Assembly: GCF_002252755.1 (NCBI RefSeq)
Contig: NZ_NHOY01000067.1
Coordinates: 1 to 64,000, forward strand
Direction: 5' to 3'
Source: Halorubrum sp. Hd13
Lineage (GTDB): Archaea; Halobacteriota; Halobacteria; Halobacteriales; Haloferacaceae
Length of the DNA: 64,000 bases
The notes beneath the pieces are model-generated. The model worked only from the letters and a program-made list of their open reading frames with translations, was not told the origin of the DNA and did not search any database. This document shows positions 16,758-25,639 of the stretch, piece after piece. How positions within the stretch are numbered: the stretch's first letter is position 1; the number at the start of each line of letters is the position of its first letter. Position numbers and translations under genes: made by a program.

Positions 16758-16772
16758 AACGGTTTATCCGTT
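16758..16772 (-). promoter_or_regulatory. Palindromic promoter element of folCP
   Basis: AACGGTTTATCCGTT has inverted 5-base arms around a TATA-like core. Its centre is 26 bases before the folCP ATG, so the core would serve as TATA box of a leaderless mRNA, with the arms as a possible repressor site. Confidence 0.4.
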
Positions 16773-17309
16773 TTTCCCCGCCGGCACGGAGCCGCCTCGG
16801 CGAGGAGGTTCGCGGACGCGTATTACGGGCGTTCAGGGCCGTTCCGTCCGGAAGACGGGAAAGAGATCGTCGGCCGGTAGCCGGTGGAAGGCAGATCTCA
16901 CGGCGAGCGACGGCGCCGGGGACCGAGTCGTGGCAGTTTCCGGGGTCTTGACCGGTTGCGTTCGTCGGGAGCGACGGACACCCGGATACGCCTCCGCCCC
17001 GAGTCCTGTCGTCCGACTGGTCGGTCGTGGATCCGAATCTCTACGTCCCAGTTCACTGGGAAGTTCGGGTTTACCGCGTCCGGAAGGCGGTCGGTTCCCG
17101 GGTCCGGGCTCGGATCGGGATCGGGAGACGGCGACGAACCGACCGGTCGCCGAAACGAGAACCCGACCGACTGAGGCACCTCCGCAACGCTCCGAACGTC
17201 GAATGCGACGATTAATGATAACATCTAACACGAATACGGCCGATCGTTCGAACGGCGCCCACAGCGACCGGGCGGCCCTGATCCGAGCGGAATCGACCGA
17301 GGTGTACCT
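16773..17309. other. Intergenic region between folCP and the SnoaL-like gene
   Basis: About 540 bases, GC-rich, with several open frames that have no protein-like composition. A TATA-like GATTAATGATAAC block at about 17211-17223 faces the SnoaL-like gene and predicts a leader of about 65-70 nt. Confidence 0.35.
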
Positions 17310-17744
17310 ATGTCAGAGACGCAATCCCCAAACCGAGAACTGGTACGCGACTACCTGAAGGCGTTCAACGAACAGGACCGGGACCGGATGACCGAGCTGC
17401 TCGCCGAGGATGTCGTCGAGCACGGGATCGTCGAGGAGCTGCACGGGATCGAGGAGATACTCGGCTTCCTCGACGCGCACTTCGAGACGTTCCCCGACTA
17501 CGGCGGAACCACGGAGGCGATGACGGCGGAGGACGACCTCGTCACCGTTCGATACACCGTCGCCGGGACCCACACCGGCCAGTACCGCGACATCGAACCG
17601 ACCGGCCACACCGTCGAGTGGACCGGCATCGCGATGTACCGCATCGAAGGCGACGAGATCGTCGAGATCTGGATCGAAGAGGACCGGCTCGGCCTGCTCG
17701 AACAGCTCGAGGTCGTCGACCCGCCGGCCCACCTGCGCATCTGA
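17310..17744 (+). CDS. SnoaL-like (NTF2-fold) ester cyclase family protein
   Basis: A protein of 144 residues with the NTF2-like cone fold of the SnoaL/polyketide-cyclase family (PF07366). Recognisable parts are NRELVRDYLKAFNEQDRDRMTELLAEDVVEH at the start, the HFETFPDYGGTTEAM segment, VRYTVAGTHTGQY and the end strand GIAMYRIEGDEIVEIWIEEDRLGLLEQL. Haloarchaea have several such proteins with unknown substrates. The family includes cyclases, isomerases and small-molecule binders, so no reaction can be assigned. It is monocistronic and convergent with folD. Start ATG 17310 is the only sensible one. Confidence 0.75.
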   Translation: MSETQSPNRELVRDYLKAFNEQDRDRMTELLAEDVVEHGIVEELHGIEEILGFLDAHFETFPDYGGTTEAMTAEDDLVTVRYTVAGTHTGQYRDIEPTGHTVEWTGIAMYRIEGDEIVEIWIEEDRLGLLEQLEVVDPPAHLRI

Positions 17745-17859
17745 GACGGCCGCTCCGCCCCGTGACGCCATCCCGCTCGAACCGCCACGCTCTCCCTCCA
17801 AGTATTTCGTCTTATCTCGGAAGGTGACGAACGGCCCGGATCGGCCGCCGCCGATCGGG

Positions 17860-18753
17860 CTACGGTAACTCGACGTCGACGCCCGACTGGAGGCCGGCGG
17901 CCTTCGTCGTGTTGTACATGAGCATCGCGATCGTGAGCGGGCCGACGCCGCCGGGGACCGGCGTGATGGCCGACGCCTTCTGTTTCGCGCTCTCGAAGTC
18001 GACGTCGCCGACGAGTTCGTACCCCTTCTCCGTGTCGGCGTCGACCCGATTCACGCCGACGTCGACGACGACGACGCCCTCCGAGAGCATCGATCCGTCG
18101 ATCATCTCCGGGACGCCCGCGGCCGCGATGACGATGTCGGCGGCGCGGGTCTTCGCCGCCAGATCGGTGGTCCGGGAGTGACACACCGTCGTGGTGGCGT
18201 TGCCGCCCGGCGCCTTCTGTACCAGGAGGTTCGCCATCGGCTTCCCGACGATGTCCGACCGCCCGACGACGACGGCGTCTTTCCCCTCTGTGTCGACGTC
18301 GGCGGCCGCGAGGAGCTTCTGGATGCCGTGCGGCGTACACGGCTTGTATCGCGCGTCTCCGGCGACCATGCGGCCGACGTTCTCGGGGTGGAAGCCGTCG
18401 ACGTCCTTCATCGGGTCGATGCTCCGGAGGATCCGCCGGGCGTCGACGTGGTCGGGAACCGGCATCTGCACTAAGATCCCGTGCACCGAGGGGTCCTCGT
18501 TTAGCTCCTCGACTCGGTCGAAGAGCCGATCGGCGGGCGCGTCGGCGTCGATCTCGTGGTGGTAACTCTCGATGCCGATCTCCTCGCAGGCCCGTCGTTT
18601 CATCGAGACGTACGTCTCGCTCGCCCCGTCGTCGCTCATCAGTACCGTCGCTAGCCCCGGAGTGACGCCCGCGTCCGCGAGCGTCCCCACGCAGTCGCCG
18701 ACGTCGGCTCGGATCCGATCGCCGATCTCGTTACCGTCGATTATCGTCGTCAT
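17860..18753 (-). CDS. folD: Methylene-THF dehydrogenase / methenyl-THF cyclohydrolase FolD
   Basis: A cytosolic bifunctional enzyme of 297 residues that oxidises 5,10-methylene-THF with NAD(P)+ and hydrolyses methenyl-THF to 10-formyl-THF. The active-site motif YVSMKRR holds Tyr48 and Lys52. GILVQMPVPDHV, DVDGFHPENVG, the Rossmann loop VVGRSDIVGKP and the C-terminal TPVPGGVGPLT are all present, giving the full family length. The start ATG 18753 is overlapped by the last of three tandem mini-ORFs, and a palindromic promoter lies further upstream. It links the methylene-THF made by the dehydrogenase-GcvT proteins to Fhs and formate dehydrogenase elsewhere in the window. Confidence 0.96.
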   Translation of the reverse strand: MTTIIDGNEIGDRIRADVGDCVGTLADAGVTPGLATVLMSDDGASETYVSMKRRACEEIGIESYHHEIDADAPADRLFDRVEELNEDPSVHGILVQMPVPDHVDARRILRSIDPMKDVDGFHPENVGRMVAGDARYKPCTPHGIQKLLAAADVDTEGKDAVVVGRSDIVGKPMANLLVQKAPGGNATTTVCHSRTTDLAAKTRAADIVIAAAGVPEMIDGSMLSEGVVVVDVGVNRVDADTEKGYELVGDVDFESAKQKASAITPVPGGVGPLTIAMLMYNTTKAAGLQSGVDVELP

Positions 18754-18813
18754 GGTGGTGATGTCGTTGTCATGGTGATGATGTCGTTGTCATGGTGATG
18801 ATGTCGTTGTCAT
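18750..18813 (-). CDS. Cascade of three overlapping 7-residue mini-ORFs before folD
   Basis: A 20-base unit repeats so that an ATG recurs at minus-strand positions 18813, 18793, 18773 and 18753, the last being the folD start. Each unit encodes MTTTSSP, MTTTSSP and MTTTSPP and closes in a TGA that overlaps the next ATG (ATGA). Because 20 is not a multiple of three, the frame shifts at every step. A longer upstream frame (to 18897, 35 residues, starting MRTDNAASA) also runs into the first unit. Whether any is translated is unknown. Confidence 0.4.
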
Positions 18814-18818
18814 GGTGA
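18751..18818. repeat. Tandem 20-bp repeat at the folD start
   Basis: Three full copies of a 20-base unit (minus strand ATGACAACGACATCATCACC, the last with one change) plus the similar first bases of folD itself. It looks like serial duplication of the translation start region. Confidence 0.85.
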
Positions 18819-18942
18819 TGGTGGTTTCCTCGCCGTCGCCGACGGCCGGAACGCGCCGACGGAACGCGACGGCCGATGCAGCGTTATCAGTTCGCATGCT
18901 ACTGTTCGGTCGGGGCGTAAAGTCGCGGGCGGGGAATAGTAC

Positions 18943-18958
18943 GGGTATTAAAATACCC
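18943..18958. promoter_or_regulatory. Perfect palindrome over the folD promoter
   Basis: GGGTATTAAAATACCC has 7-base arms and a 2-base spacer, and contains the only good TATA-like core upstream of folD. It lies about 190 bases before folD and 145 bases before the divergent anthranilate/aminodeoxychorismate synthase gene. It could control either or both. Confidence 0.5.
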
Positions 18959-19102
18959 ACCGATTTTCGTTCCGCTCGTGTGACAATTCGAGTTTGCGTC
19001 GGATGGATCGTCACTCCGCAGAACGTTTTTGACCGAACGTCCGTTATCCGTGGTATCAGTTCCGAACGATCTGTGACGGTCGTTCGGAGATGACTGTATC
19101 AA

Positions 19103-20614
19103 ATGACAGATCCACTCGTCGTCACGGAGAGGGAATCGTTCATCGAGATTGCCGCCGCCGCCCCGGACGGTTCGCGGGTCCCGGTCGAGGTCCGCGTCAC
19201 CGTCTCGGACCCGTTCGAGTCGTATCGGCGGGCGCGGAACGCGAACGGCGACGGCGTCTACCTGGAAACCACGGGGGGACAGCCGGGTTGGGGGTACTTC
19301 GCGACCGATCCGGTCGAACGGGTGCAGGTGGACGCGGAGGCGCCGTCGGCCGACGGAGCCAGCCCGAGCGTCGAGGCCATCGACGCGCTGCTCGACCGCC
19401 AGCACCTCGTCCGCGGCGACTGCGACGTGCCGTATCCGTGCGGCGCGTTCGGCTGGCTCTCGTACGACGTCGCCCGGGAGCTCGAGGACCTGCCGACGAC
19501 GACGGCGTCGGACGGACTGCCCCGGCTCCAGCTCGGCGTGTTCGACCGGGTCGCCGCCTGGGAGGAGCCCCGCGACGACGACGCGACCCGGCTTCGCGTG
19601 ACCGCGTGCCCGGTCGTCGACGGGTCGCCGGCTGACGCATATAAGGCCGGCCGAGAGCGGGCGCTCGCGCTCGTCGAGGCGGCGCTCCACGGCGACGGCC
19701 GGACCGCCTCGCCTCCGACGCCTGAGAGGCGGGCGACCTTCGAGAGCGAGTGCGGTCAGGAGGCGTTCGCCGACCGGGTGCGGGCGATCAAAGAGCACGT
19801 CCGGGACGGCGACACCTTCCAGGCGAACGTCTCCCACCGGCTGGTCGCCCCGGTGACGGTCGATCCGGTCGACGCGTACGCGGCGCTGCGGCGGGTCAAC
19901 CCGGCTCCCTACTCCGCGCTCGTCGAGTTCCCCGGGGTCGACCTGGTGAGCGCGAGCCCCGAACTCCTGATCGACGTGGAGGGTGACCGTCTGCTGACCG
20001 AGCCGATCGCCGGCACACGGCCGCGCGGCGAGACCGCGACGACCGACGCCGACCTCGAAGCGGACCTGCTGTCCGACGAGAAGGAGCGTGCCGAACACGC
20101 GATGCTGGTCGACCTCGAACGCAACGACCTCGGCAAGGTCAGCGAGTACGGCACCGTCGACGTGCGGGAGTACCGCCGGGTGGACCGGTACTCGGAGGTG
20201 ATGCACCTCGTCAGCCTCGTCGAGGGCCGGCGCCGCGACGACTGCTCGATCGCCGACACGGTCGCCGCGGTGTTCCCCGGCGGCACCATCACCGGCGCGC
20301 CGAAACCCCGGACGATGGAGATCATCGACGAGATGGAGACGACCCGACGAGGCCCCTACACCGGCTCGATCGGCGTGTTCGGCTTCGATGACCGCGCGAC
20401 GCTCAACATCGTCATCCGCACTCTCGTCCGGTACGACGACGAGTACCGGTTGCGGGTCGGCGCCGGCATCGTCCACGACTCCGTTCCCGAACTCGAGTAC
20501 CGGGAGACGCTCGACAAGGCCCGCGCGCTGGTGACGGCCGTCGACGAGGCGCTCGGAGAGCAGGGGGCCCTCGCCGTGGACGCCGCGAGCGACCCGCTGG
20601 AGGGCGGCCGATGA
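19103..20614 (+). CDS. Chorismate-utilising synthase component I (PabB or TrpE)
   Basis: A protein of 503 residues of the anthranilate/aminodeoxychorismate synthase component I family. Visible motifs are [28 protein letters not shown], the Glu- and His-bearing [14 protein letters not shown], and [20 protein letters not shown] with YTGSIGVFG. The catalytic signature reads PIAGT (301-305). Anthranilate synthases have Ala at this position, while many PabB proteins have Lys (PIKGT). This points to TrpE chemistry, but the neighbouring folate genes point to PabB. No pabC (lyase) or other trp gene is adjacent. Its stop overlaps the amidotransferase start by 4 bases. I am sure of the family but not of the product. 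Confidence 0.85.
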   Translation: MTDPLVVTERESFIEIAAAAPDGSRVPVEVRVTVSDPFESYRRARNANGDGVYLETTGGQPGWGYFATDPVERVQVDAEAPSADGASPSVEAIDALLDRQHLVRGDCDVPYPCGAFGWLSYDVARELEDLPTTTASDGLPRLQLGVFDRVAAWEEPRDDDATRLRVTACPVVDGSPADAYKAGRERALALVEAALHGDGRTASPPTPERRATFESECGQEAFADRVRAIKEHVRDGDTFQANVSHRLVAPVTVDPVDAYAALRRVNPAPYSALVEFPGVDLVSASPELLIDVEGDRLLTEPIAGTRPRGETATTDADLEADLLSDEKERAEHAMLVDLERNDLGKVSEYGTVDVREYRRVDRYSEVMHLVSLVEGRRRDDCSIADTVAAVFPGGTITGAPKPRTMEIIDEMETTRRGPYTGSIGVFGFDDRATLNIVIRTLVRYDDEYRLRVGAGIVHDSVPELEYRETLDKARALVTAVDEALGEQGALAVDAASDPLEGGR

Positions 20615-21246
20615 TACTCGTTATCGACAACTACGACTCATTCGCGTACAACCTGGTCCAGTACGTCGGCGAGTTCGACGACGTCGTCGTGAGGCGGAAC
20701 GACGCAGTCGACGTCGCGGACGTCCGTGCCCTCGATCCCGACGGGATCGTCGTCTCGCCCGGGCCCGGCACGCCCGAGGCGGCCGGCGTCTCGATCCCGA
20801 TCTTCGAGGAACTCTCCTACCCGACGCTCGGCGTCTGTCTGGGTCACCAGGCGCTGTGTGCGGCCAACGGGGCCACGGTCGGCCACGCCCCCGAGGTCGT
20901 GCACGGGAAGCCCTCGCTGGTCCGCCACGACGGGGCGGGGCTCTACGACGGCGTCGATGACCCCTTCGAGGTGGGTCGGTACCACTCGCTGGCCGTCGAG
21001 CGCGACGACATCCCCGGCGAGCTCGAGGAGACCGCTCACACCATCGCGGAGGGGCGGGCGGACGGGGCAGACGGCGTCGACGGGTCGAACGAGGCGGACG
21101 GGACGGACGGCGACGACGGCATCGTGATGGGCGTTCGCCATCGAGAACGGCCGCACATCGGCATGCAGTTCCACCCGGAGAGCATCCTCACGAGCCCGGG
21201 GAAGCGCATCATCGAGAACTTCTGTACGAGCATCGCGGGCGGGTGA
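20611..21246 (+). CDS. pabA: Glutamine amidotransferase, PabA/TrpG type
   Basis: A class I glutamine amidotransferase of 211 residues that supplies ammonia to the component I enzyme. [12 protein letters not shown] starts the fold. The oxyanion strand [11 protein letters not shown] is present, the nucleophile Cys76 lies in GVCLGHQ, and His188-x-Glu190 lies in MQFHPES. Residues about 148-170 form an extra Gly/Asp-rich loop before the last strands, likely a halophilic insertion. The start ATG overlaps the previous stop (ATGA), so the two subunits are made in a coupled way. PabA and TrpG cannot be told apart by motifs; the symbol follows the folate context. Confidence 0.85.
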   Translation: MILVIDNYDSFAYNLVQYVGEFDDVVVRRNDAVDVADVRALDPDGIVVSPGPGTPEAAGVSIPIFEELSYPTLGVCLGHQALCAANGATVGHAPEVVHGKPSLVRHDGAGLYDGVDDPFEVGRYHSLAVERDDIPGELEETAHTIAEGRADGADGVDGSNEADGTDGDDGIVMGVRHRERPHIGMQFHPESILTSPGKRIIENFCTSIAGG

Positions 21247-21262
21247 GACGCCCGCCGCGGGG

Positions 21263-23113
21263 TCAGTCGTTGTCCGGTGGATCGAGATCCGGGTGGGTCT
21301 GGATCTCGGGGAGCCGGTTCCGGACGTGGCCGATGACTGAGGTGTGGCCTCTTTCGTGCCGATAGAACGTGCCCGTGAGCCCGATCAACGCCACGAGCGA
21401 CAGGACGGCGAACGGCCCGCCGGTCAGGACGGCCAGCGCCTGCAGCGTCCCGGCGCCGCCGACGAGCAGCACGGCGACGGCGACGCTTCCCTGTAGGACT
21501 CCCCAGAAGACGATGCTCGCGCTCGAGGGCGCCAACCCCCGCTTGGCCGCGAGCGTCGCGACGACGAGCGTCGACGTGTCCGCCGACGTCGCCATGAAGG
21601 TGATGATGAGCGCCAGAAAGAGGAACATCAGCAGTTGGCTGAGCGGGAGCGCCTCGAACAGCGGGAAGCCGGCGACGGCCTCGGCACTCCCGTACGACGA
21701 CATGGCCGCGAGCACGTCCGCCCGTCCGGTATGCTGGACGAACAGCGACGTACCGCCCAAGATCAGGAACCAGGCCATCGTCGCGGCCGAGGTGGCGATC
21801 ACGCTGACGAACACCACCGTCCTGATGCGGCGTCCGCGGGAGAGGGCGGCGATGAACAGGCCGGCGAACGGCGCCCACGAGAACCACCACGACCAGTTCC
21901 AGACGGTCCAGTCGGCGACCCACTGGCCGTCGAGGTAGACGCTCAGCGGGACGAAGTTGACTGCGTAGCTCCCCAGCGCCTGCGTCCCCCGCTCGAAGAC
22001 GAACGTTCGGGGGCCGACGGCGACGATGAGCGCGGCAAAGAGACCGAAGAGCAGCATCGTCACGCCCGAGATGCGCCGGATGCCGCGGTGGACGCCGCTC
22101 ACCGCCGACAGGCAGAATATCAGCGTGAGCCCGCCCACGAACAGCACCGGGCCGAGCCGCCCCGCCGTGACGCCCCACTGGAAGCTCGTGCCCGTGAGGA
22201 ACTGCTCGCTCACCAGCGCGACGGACGTCGCGATGCCGCCGATGATCGCGAACACTGCGAGCGTGTCCACGAGCGTGCTCCACCGGGAATCCAACCCGTC
22301 GACGCCGAGGAACGGCGCCAGGATCGTCGAGACGCGGAGCGGGGCGCCCCTGTTGAAGACGAAGTACGCGATTGGGACTCCGATGACGGCGTAGGCGCTC
22401 CACGCCGACAGTCCCCAGTGGAACAGGGCGTACGTCAACGCACCGCCGATGGCGGCGCTCGACTCCGGCGCGGCGTCGACGTACGGCGGCGGTGTCTGGT
22501 AGTGGAACAGCGCTTCCGCCGGTCCCCAGAACACCACTCCCGCCGCGATGCCGGCGGTGAACACGAGCGTAAAGAACGTCGGCAGGGTGTACGACGGCTC
22601 GACGTCGGGACCACCGAGCTTGATCCCACCCCAGGGACCGAGGAGCAGGAACAGACAGTAACACACGGACACGAAGACGGCGGCGAGGAACACCGGACCG
22701 CCGACGCTGAGTATCGCGTCGGTCACGCCGCCGACGACGCCGGAGACGGCGTCGGGAAGGGCGACCTGCAGGAGGAAGAACAGCGCGAACAGGACGACGG
22801 CCGGCGCCAGCGTCGCCAGCTCCTGTCGGGCGAGGAACCCGCGCAGCATCTCTCGGACGCCCCGACGACGGACCCGCAACAGATACGACTCCGGCAACGC
22901 CCCCTCCTCGTCCGACGAGTGAGGGAGAACGGCGAGGTAGCCGAGGCCGGAGCTGAAGAACACCAAGGCGATCGTCAGCCACGCTTCGCCGGAGACGGTT
23001 TCACCGATAAAACCGGGAAAAAAGAACCCGGCGAGCACGATGGCCCCTGAGACGGCACACAGCGGCACGAGGACGCTTCCGGCGACTCCACCGCGCTGGC
23101 TCCCGGTACTCAT
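21263..23113 (-). CDS. BCCT-family transporter (betaine/carnitine/choline type), copy 1
   Basis: A secondary transporter of 616 residues with about 12 helices that imports quaternary ammonium compounds such as glycine betaine, choline, carnitine or DMSP. The family signature region is WTVWNWSWWFSWAPFAGLFI, followed by ALSRGRRIRT and TSADTSTLVVATLAA. The substrate-site tryptophan-rich helix is intact. It differs from many BCCT proteins in an N-terminal extension of two extra hydrophobic segments before the core, with a charged loop at about 65-95. It sits between the pabA-like gene and a K+ channel gene, all folate/osmotic context, and has a relative at 47.7-49.6 kb. Confidence 0.9.
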   Translation of the reverse strand: MSTGSQRGGVAGSVLVPLCAVSGAIVLAGFFFPGFIGETVSGEAWLTIALVFFSSGLGYLAVLPHSSDEEGALPESYLLRVRRRGVREMLRGFLARQELATLAPAVVLFALFFLLQVALPDAVSGVVGGVTDAILSVGGPVFLAAVFVSVCYCLFLLLGPWGGIKLGGPDVEPSYTLPTFFTLVFTAGIAAGVVFWGPAEALFHYQTPPPYVDAAPESSAAIGGALTYALFHWGLSAWSAYAVIGVPIAYFVFNRGAPLRVSTILAPFLGVDGLDSRWSTLVDTLAVFAIIGGIATSVALVSEQFLTGTSFQWGVTAGRLGPVLFVGGLTLIFCLSAVSGVHRGIRRISGVTMLLFGLFAALIVAVGPRTFVFERGTQALGSYAVNFVPLSVYLDGQWVADWTVWNWSWWFSWAPFAGLFIAALSRGRRIRTVVFVSVIATSAATMAWFLILGGTSLFVQHTGRADVLAAMSSYGSAEAVAGFPLFEALPLSQLLMFLFLALIITFMATSADTSTLVVATLAAKRGLAPSSASIVFWGVLQGSVAVAVLLVGGAGTLQALAVLTGGPFAVLSLVALIGLTGTFYRHERGHTSVIGHVRNRLPEIQTHPDLDPPDND

Positions 23114-23184
23114 ACAGACCCATGTTAGCGAATCACACTGATAAATGTGTACCGTGCAGGGAGCGATCGCGCGTCGGTTGGAGC

Positions 23185-24420
23185 CTACTCGTCGTCAGCG
23201 TTGCCGCTGATCTCGTTCAACAGCGATCGCGAGTCGCCACCGAGCACCGATCGGCCGAGGAGCCGCCCGCCGATCTCGAGGGGGTTAATGACGTCGTCGG
23301 CCCCGACCGACTCGAGCTTCTCGACGTTCCGCGCCTCGTTGGCGGCCGCGACGATCCGCACGTCCGGGTCGACGTTCCGCGTCGCGAGCACCGCGAGCAC
23401 GTCCCGTGCGTCGTCGTCGCTGCCGACGACGACCCCGCGGGCGGCGTCGGTCCTGGCGTCGCGCAACACCGACTCGTCGGTCGGGTCGTCGGTGAGGACG
23501 TTCACTCCCTCCGTGTTGAGCTGGGAGGCGGTCTCCTGGTCGGGCGTCACCACCACCAGCTCCGTCTCCGCACCGAGTTCCTCCAGGAGCGATTCCGTCA
23601 CGTCGCCGTACCCGAGGACCACGACGTGGTCCTCTAAGAGTGTGAGTTCAGATGCGGTCATGTTTCCGAACGCCGCGGCCATTCGCGATTCGATCGCCGG
23701 ACCGATGAGCGCACCCACCGCGACGGTGAAGGCGCCGGTACCGAACAGGATGATGGACAGCGAGAACCACTTCGAGATCCCCGTCGTCGGGGTGATGTCG
23801 CCGTAGCCGACGGTCGCGATCGTGACGATGACGTAGTAGAAGGCGTCCCCCCACGTGGAGATGCCGCCGAACTGGTCCCGTAACCCGTAGGAGCCGACCG
23901 TCCCGTAGAGAACCACGCCGAGGATGGCGGACAACGACGCGATCTGCAGCGACGAGAGGTCGAGCGACTGGCGGAACTGGTCGCGGTTCCGGACGTGGAG
24001 CGGGAAGGTGATCGCGATGAGCACCAACACCGGGATGTCGGTCGGCCGGAGCGTCGTCAAGGGTAACACGGCCAGCGCCGGGACGACGACGGCGGCGGCG
24101 AGCCAGGCGATGCGTTTCCGGCGCTGGAGGCCGACCGCGAGGATGCCGAGGACGAACGCGAACAGGACGCCCCCGAACCGCGCCAGCGGCACCGCGAGCG
24201 ACGTCGGCAACAGGCCGGCCAGCGGTCCCGCCAGCGTCACCGACGGCTGACTGAGGTTCGACAGTCCCGTCACAAACGACAACAGCGTGAGGGCGGCGGT
24301 CAGTGACACGGTCGATCGCGCGCCCGAGAACTCCCGCCACTCGACGAGCGGTATCCTATCGGCGGGATAGAAGATCTCCTCGATGGCCCGCTGAACCGGA
24401 CCGCCTGATGAGTCGGACAC
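23185..24420 (-). CDS. K+ channel with C-terminal RCK (TrkA-N) domain
   Basis: A protein of 411 residues. The first 150 residues hold about four hydrophobic segments. A pore module follows: helix near 160-180, pore loop, selectivity filter TVGYGD (203-208) and an inner helix. The C-terminal part (from about 263) is a Rossmann-type RCK domain, DHVVVLGYGDVTESLLEEL, with conserved acidic strand ends. Such channels conduct K+ across the cell membrane under control of a nucleotide or ion bound to RCK. GTG 24420 is the start (MSDSSGGPVQ); no upstream ATG exists in frame. K+ control next to a betaine transporter fits osmotic adaptation. It ends 71 bases from the BCCT gene. Confidence 0.9.
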   Translation of the reverse strand: MSDSSGGPVQRAIEEIFYPADRIPLVEWREFSGARSTVSLTAALTLLSFVTGLSNLSQPSVTLAGPLAGLLPTSLAVPLARFGGVLFAFVLGILAVGLQRRKRIAWLAAAVVVPALAVLPLTTLRPTDIPVLVLIAITFPLHVRNRDQFRQSLDLSSLQIASLSAILGVVLYGTVGSYGLRDQFGGISTWGDAFYYVIVTIATVGYGDITPTTGISKWFSLSIILFGTGAFTVAVGALIGPAIESRMAAAFGNMTASELTLLEDHVVVLGYGDVTESLLEELGAETELVVVTPDQETASQLNTEGVNVLTDDPTDESVLRDARTDAARGVVVGSDDDARDVLAVLATRNVDPDVRIVAAANEARNVEKLESVGADDVINPLEIGGRLLGRSVLGGDSRSLLNEISGNADDE

Positions 24421-24628
24421 CGGGGGTCAATTCTCAGACTCCATATAAAAAACGCTCGCCGTCAGAGGGGCGGACCGCGGAACTGAGCGGGCGGAGATCG
24501 ACCGCAGTCGGTACCGCCGCCTCGCCGCGTCGAGCGAACCGTTCCACGACCGATCCGGAATCCGATAGGTCGTGTCGTCGGTGGCGGCCACGGCCGGATT
24601 TATACGGGGTCCGCGGGTAACTCCGATC

Positions 24629-25009
24629 ATGAAGCGCACTATCAGCACGGACGATGCGCCGGCGGCGGTCGGGGCGTACAGCCAGGCGACGACGAACGGC
24701 AGTCTCCTCATCACCGCGGGCCAGCTCCCGCTCACCGTCGACGGCGAGCTGCTCGACGACGAATCGGTCGCGGAGCAGACCCGGCAGTGTCTCGAGAACG
24801 TCGCGGCGATACTCGAGTCGGAGGGGCTCTCGCTCAACGACGTGCTCAAGACGACGGTCTTCCTCGACGACATCGACGATTTCGACGCTTTCAACGAGGC
24901 CTACGGCGAGTTCTTCGACGAGGACCCGCCGGCCAGGAGCGCCGTCGGCGCCGGCGCCGTGCCGAAAGGCGCGGCGGTCGAGATAGAGGCGATAGCGACC
25001 ACCGAGTGA
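24629..25009 (+). CDS. ridA: RidA/YjgF reactive enamine/imine deaminase
   Basis: A small cytosolic protein of 126 residues of the RidA family, which hydrolyses 2-aminoacrylate and other enamines to keto acids and ammonia. Typical parts are APAAVGAYSQAT at the N-terminus, ITAGQLPL, EQTRQCLENVAAILESEGLSLNDVLKTTVFL and the C-terminal active-site Arg/Glu region PARSAVGAGAVPKGAAVEIEAIA. 2-Aminoacrylate is released by serine/threonine dehydratases, and the window carries one, so RidA may protect that pathway. Start ATG 24629 is the family start; an upstream in-frame ATG adds 19 residues. A TATA-like TTTATAC lies about 30 nt before it. Confidence 0.92.
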   Translation: MKRTISTDDAPAAVGAYSQATTNGSLLITAGQLPLTVDGELLDDESVAEQTRQCLENVAAILESEGLSLNDVLKTTVFLDDIDDFDAFNEAYGEFFDEDPPARSAVGAGAVPKGAAVEIEAIATTE

Positions 25010-25220
25010 CGACGGGGACGGTGGCCGCCGGGCGGGCCATCGATCCCAGGGGGTTCGACGGCCGCTACACCGCTACTACGCCGTCAAGGGCCGGAGCCCC
25101 AGGGGCCTCCGACCCGGGCGCTCGCAGAGCGGCTCGACCAGGGCGGCGTCGTCGACGACGACACGCCGATCGCTCGGCTGCCGGCCCGACCCGTCGACGC
25201 TGGAGACGACCGACGGAGCG

Positions 25221-25517
25221 CTACCGGAGCTGCATCTCCTCGGCCCGCTCGACGGCCAGTTCGGCGACAGCCTCGAGGTCGTCCTCGGAGCGGTCCGCGA
25301 GCACCCGGAGCAGCATGCCGAGCTGTATCGCCGCGGTCTCGCGGAGTTCGGTCGCGTCGCCGGTGTCGTTGCCGAAGTAGTACTCGTGGCGGCCGTCGTC
25401 GTGGACGAGGCCGCCGTACACCGAGCGCAGTTCGCCGTCGGTGATGGCGTCGGCCGCCTCCGTCCGGACCTCCTCGAAGCGTGGATTCGTCACGATGGAA
25501 GGGGCGGGCGCTGGCAC
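25221..25517 (-). CDS. Small acidic hypothetical protein
   Basis: A soluble acidic protein of 98 residues, mainly helical in appearance: FEEVRTEAADAITDG, then a short strand segment VYGGLVHDDGRHEYYFGND, then helices ETAAIQLGMLLRVLADRSEDDLEAVAELAVERAEEM. I do not recognise the family. GTG 25517 is the longest start and GTG 25493 an alternative beginning at TNPRFEEV. It is divergent from the formate dehydrogenase pair. Confidence 0.55.
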   Translation of the reverse strand: MPAPAPSIVTNPRFEEVRTEAADAITDGELRSVYGGLVHDDGRHEYYFGNDTGDATELRETAAIQLGMLLRVLADRSEDDLEAVAELAVERAEEMQLR

Positions 25518-25639
25518 CTAACCCCTTCGCCGCGCCGGCGCCGCACCCCGGACGTGTCGGCCGACTGGTCGGTTGTGGTATCGGGCGTCGGGGCCGCGGC
25601 GGTTGCGGGTTTTTTCCGTTCACGACCACGAGCGAAGAC

